Assembly (NCBI GenBank): GCA_029937135.1
Contig: JAPYQX010000182.1
Coordinates: 1 to 6,119 of the forward strand
Direction: 5' to 3'
Length of the DNA: 6,119 nt
Origin: Nitrospinota bacterium
GTDB lineage: Bacteria; UBA8248
Below, in pieces: positions 4,698 through 6,119 of the stretch (the stretch's first letter is position 1; each line of letters opens with the position of its first letter). The notes beneath the pieces were generated by a model. It was not told the origin of the DNA. It was given only the letters and a program-made list of their open reading frames with translations, and searched no databases. Both the position numbers and the translations under genes were made by a program.

Positions 4698-6119
4698 ATG
4701 AGCGGTAAACCCTTCTACGTCACGACGCCGATTTACTACGTCAACGACAAGCCCCATCTGGGGCACGCCTATACCACCGTCGCCACGGACGTGAAGGCTC
4801 GCTTCCACCGCCTGCGCGGGGAGGCGGCGCGGATGCTCACGGGAACGGACGAGCACGGTCAAAAGCTCGAGCAGGCGGCGGCCAAGGCCGGACGAGACCC
4901 CCTCGACTTCGCCACCGAGAACAGCGAAAAATTCAAGGCGCTTTGGAAGAAGCTCAACATCGCCTACGATGACTACATCCGCACGACCGAGGACCGCCAC
5001 AAGGCCGGGGTCCAGGAGTTATGGCGGCGGGCCGTGGCGGCGGGCGACATCTATAAAGGCGAGTACGAAGGAAAGTACTGTGTCTCGTGCGAGAATTTCC
5101 TGACTGATCTCCAACTCGACGAGGGCAAATGCCCCGACTGCGGGCGGGCGGCCGAGGCGGTGCGCGAGGAAAGCTATTTCTTCCGGCTGAGCAAGTATCA
5201 AAAGCCCCTCCTCGATCTCTACGAGAGCAATCCCGGCTTCATTCAGCCCGACACGCGGCGCAACGAGATCGTCAGCTTCGTCTCGGGCGGCCTGCGGGAT
5301 TTGTCGGTGAGCCGGACGAGTTTCAAGTGGGGCGTCGCGGTGCCCGGCGACCCGGCCCATGTGATTTACGTGTGGTTCGACGCCTTGAGCAATTACGCCA
5401 CGGCGGCCGGCTTTGGCCAGGCTGATGATGATGGCGGCGGTGAAGGCGGCGCAGAGAGTGGATTTCCGGCGGACACGGCCTGGCCCGCTGACCAGCATTT
5501 CATCGGCAAGGACATCCTCCGTTTCCACTCGGTCTACTGGCCGGCGTTTCTCATGTCGGCGGGCCTCCCGCTTCCGGGGCAGATATTCAGCCACGGGTGG
5601 TGGACCATCGAGGGCCAGAAGATGTCCAAGAGCCTGGGCAACGCTGTCGATCCCCACTGGCTGATCGAGGAGTACGGGGTGGACGCCATCCGCTACTTCC
5701 TCCTGCGCGAGATTCCCTTCGGCGCCGACGGGGACTTCTCTCACAAGCATCTCATCGACCGGATCAACAGCGATCTGGCCAACGATCTGGGCAACCTGCT
5801 CTACCGCACCCTCAACATGGTCCGGCGCTACCGGGGGGGCAAAATCTCGCGCGGCGCCGCCGGCGGCGCCGAGGAGGAACGGCTGGCCGGAATCGTCCGG
5901 GAGGCCGCGGCGCGCTACGAGACCCAGATGGAGGCGACCGACCTTCAGGGCGGGCTGCGCACCGTTTGGGAGATCGTCTCGGCGGGCAACAAGTACATCG
6001 ACGCCGCCGCTCCCTGGACGCTGGCGAAAAGCGGCCCCGAGGAGCGGCTCGACTCGGCGCTCTACCATGCCGGGGCGGCCCTGCGCGTCATCGCCGCCCT
6101 GATCAGCCCGGTCATGCCC
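4698..6119 (+). CDS. metG: Methionyl-tRNA synthetase (3' truncated)
   Basis: The first 474 codons of a class I aminoacyl-tRNA synthetase that charges tRNA-Met with methionine using ATP; the frame is open to the last base and the stop lies outside. The N-terminus is FYVTTPIYYVNDKPHLGHAYT with the HIGH-type motif HLGH (20-23), then TGTDEHG (48-54). A single-knuckle zinc module, C128-x2-C131 and C145-x2-C148, resembles the Thermus-type enzyme. Next come the YVWFDALSNY stretch (224-233), HFIGKDILRFH (267-277) and KMSKS (308-312). The anticodon-binding helical domain begins near 350, with N366/R370 and the APW element (W440) as likely anticodon-contacting residues. The window ends at the conserved PVMP segment, so any C-terminal tRNA-binding dimerisation domain is unseen. 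Unusual features are a Gly/Asp-rich insertion (about 241-262) and an Ala/Gly-rich stretch (386-391) coded by a perfect palindrome. It lies 39 bases after ricT, probably in the same operon. Confidence 0.97.
   Translation, partial: MSGKPFYVTTPIYYVNDKPHLGHAYTTVATDVKARFHRLRGEAARMLTGTDEHGQKLEQAAAKAGRDPLDFATENSEKFKALWKKLNIAYDDYIRTTEDRHKAGVQELWRRAVAAGDIYKGEYEGKYCVSCENFLTDLQLDEGKCPDCGRAAEAVREESYFFRLSKYQKPLLDLYESNPGFIQPDTRRNEIVSFVSGGLRDLSVSRTSFKWGVAVPGDPAHVIYVWFDALSNYATAAGFGQADDDGGGEGGAESGFPADTAWPADQHFIGKDILRFHSVYWPAFLMSAGLPLPGQIFSHGWWTIEGQKMSKSLGNAVDPHWLIEEYGVDAIRYFLLREIPFGADGDFSHKHLIDRINSDLANDLGNLLYRTLNMVRRYRGGKISRGAAGGAEEERLAGIVREAAARYETQMEATDLQGGLRTVWEIVSAGNKYIDAAAPWTLAKSGPEERLDSALYHAGAALRVIAALISPVMP
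5852..5871. repeat. 20-bp perfect palindrome inside metG
   Basis: Bases 5852-5871 read the same on both strands, built of GGCGCC (5853-5858), GCCGGC (5859-5864) and GGCGCC (5865-5870) with a flanking C/G pair. It codes for the Gly-Ala-rich stretch near residues 386-391 of MetRS, probably a surface loop. The sequence is seen directly; a role is not shown, and high GC content makes chance palindromes of this composition more likely. Confidence 0.5.

Noticed and set aside
5832..5838. Run of seven G in metG as a possible frameshift
   Set aside because: The reading frame continues correctly into the anticodon-binding domain with conserved NKYIDAAAPW and PVMP on the far side, so no frameshift is present.
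5019..6068. Long minus-strand open frame of 349 codons opposite metG
   Set aside because: It is a shadow of metG: the plus strand codes for a clear MetRS with HLGH, zinc Cys and KMSKS over the same bases, and the minus product shows no recognisable domain. GC-rich codon bias keeps the opposite frame open.

Overview
The window comes from a GC-rich bacterium (roughly 60% G+C by eye) and is almost wholly coding, with every supported gene on the plus strand. The run tmk, holB, a PSP1-domain gene of the ricT/yaaT family, then metG is a housekeeping order known from Deltaproteobacteria-like lineages, and part of it (tmk ... holB, yaaT) also occurs in Firmicutes. The complete NtrC-type sigma-54 activator with a partner kinase fits a Gram-negative, Deltaproteobacteria-like or related uncultured lineage. 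The species cannot be fixed from this sequence.

Layout. Positions 1-507 hold the C-terminal ATPase part of a sensor histidine kinase, cut by the window start. It overlaps by 4 bases (ATGA) a complete 464-residue sigma-54-dependent response regulator (504-1898), so the two form a translationally coupled two-component system. A 157-base gap (1899-2055) follows. It is rich in short dyads and ends in a perfect 7-bp hairpin just before the ribosome binding site of the next gene. Then come thymidylate kinase (2056-2709, TTG start), DNA polymerase III delta-prime (2670-3737, overlapping tmk by 40 bases), a RicT/PSP1 iron-sulfur-type protein (3747-4658) and methionyl-tRNA synthetase (4698 to the window end, cut at the 3' side).

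How the genes work together. tmk supplies dTDP for dTTP synthesis, holB is part of the replicative clamp loader, and metG charges initiator and elongator tRNA-Met. RicT in Bacillus subtilis belongs to a complex that helps RNase Y mature certain transcripts; its role in an organism of this kind is unproven. The close spacing of tmk-holB-ricT-metG suggests one transcript. The two-component pair probably belongs to a separate upstream unit, and nothing in the window shows its signal or targets.

I see no mobile element, CRISPR array, RNA gene or clearly new system. The points worth a second look are modest: the hairpin next to the tmk ribosome binding site, extra cysteines in the RicT homologue, a Gly/Asp-rich insertion in MetRS, a 20-bp perfect palindrome inside metG, and the long tmk/holB overlap.
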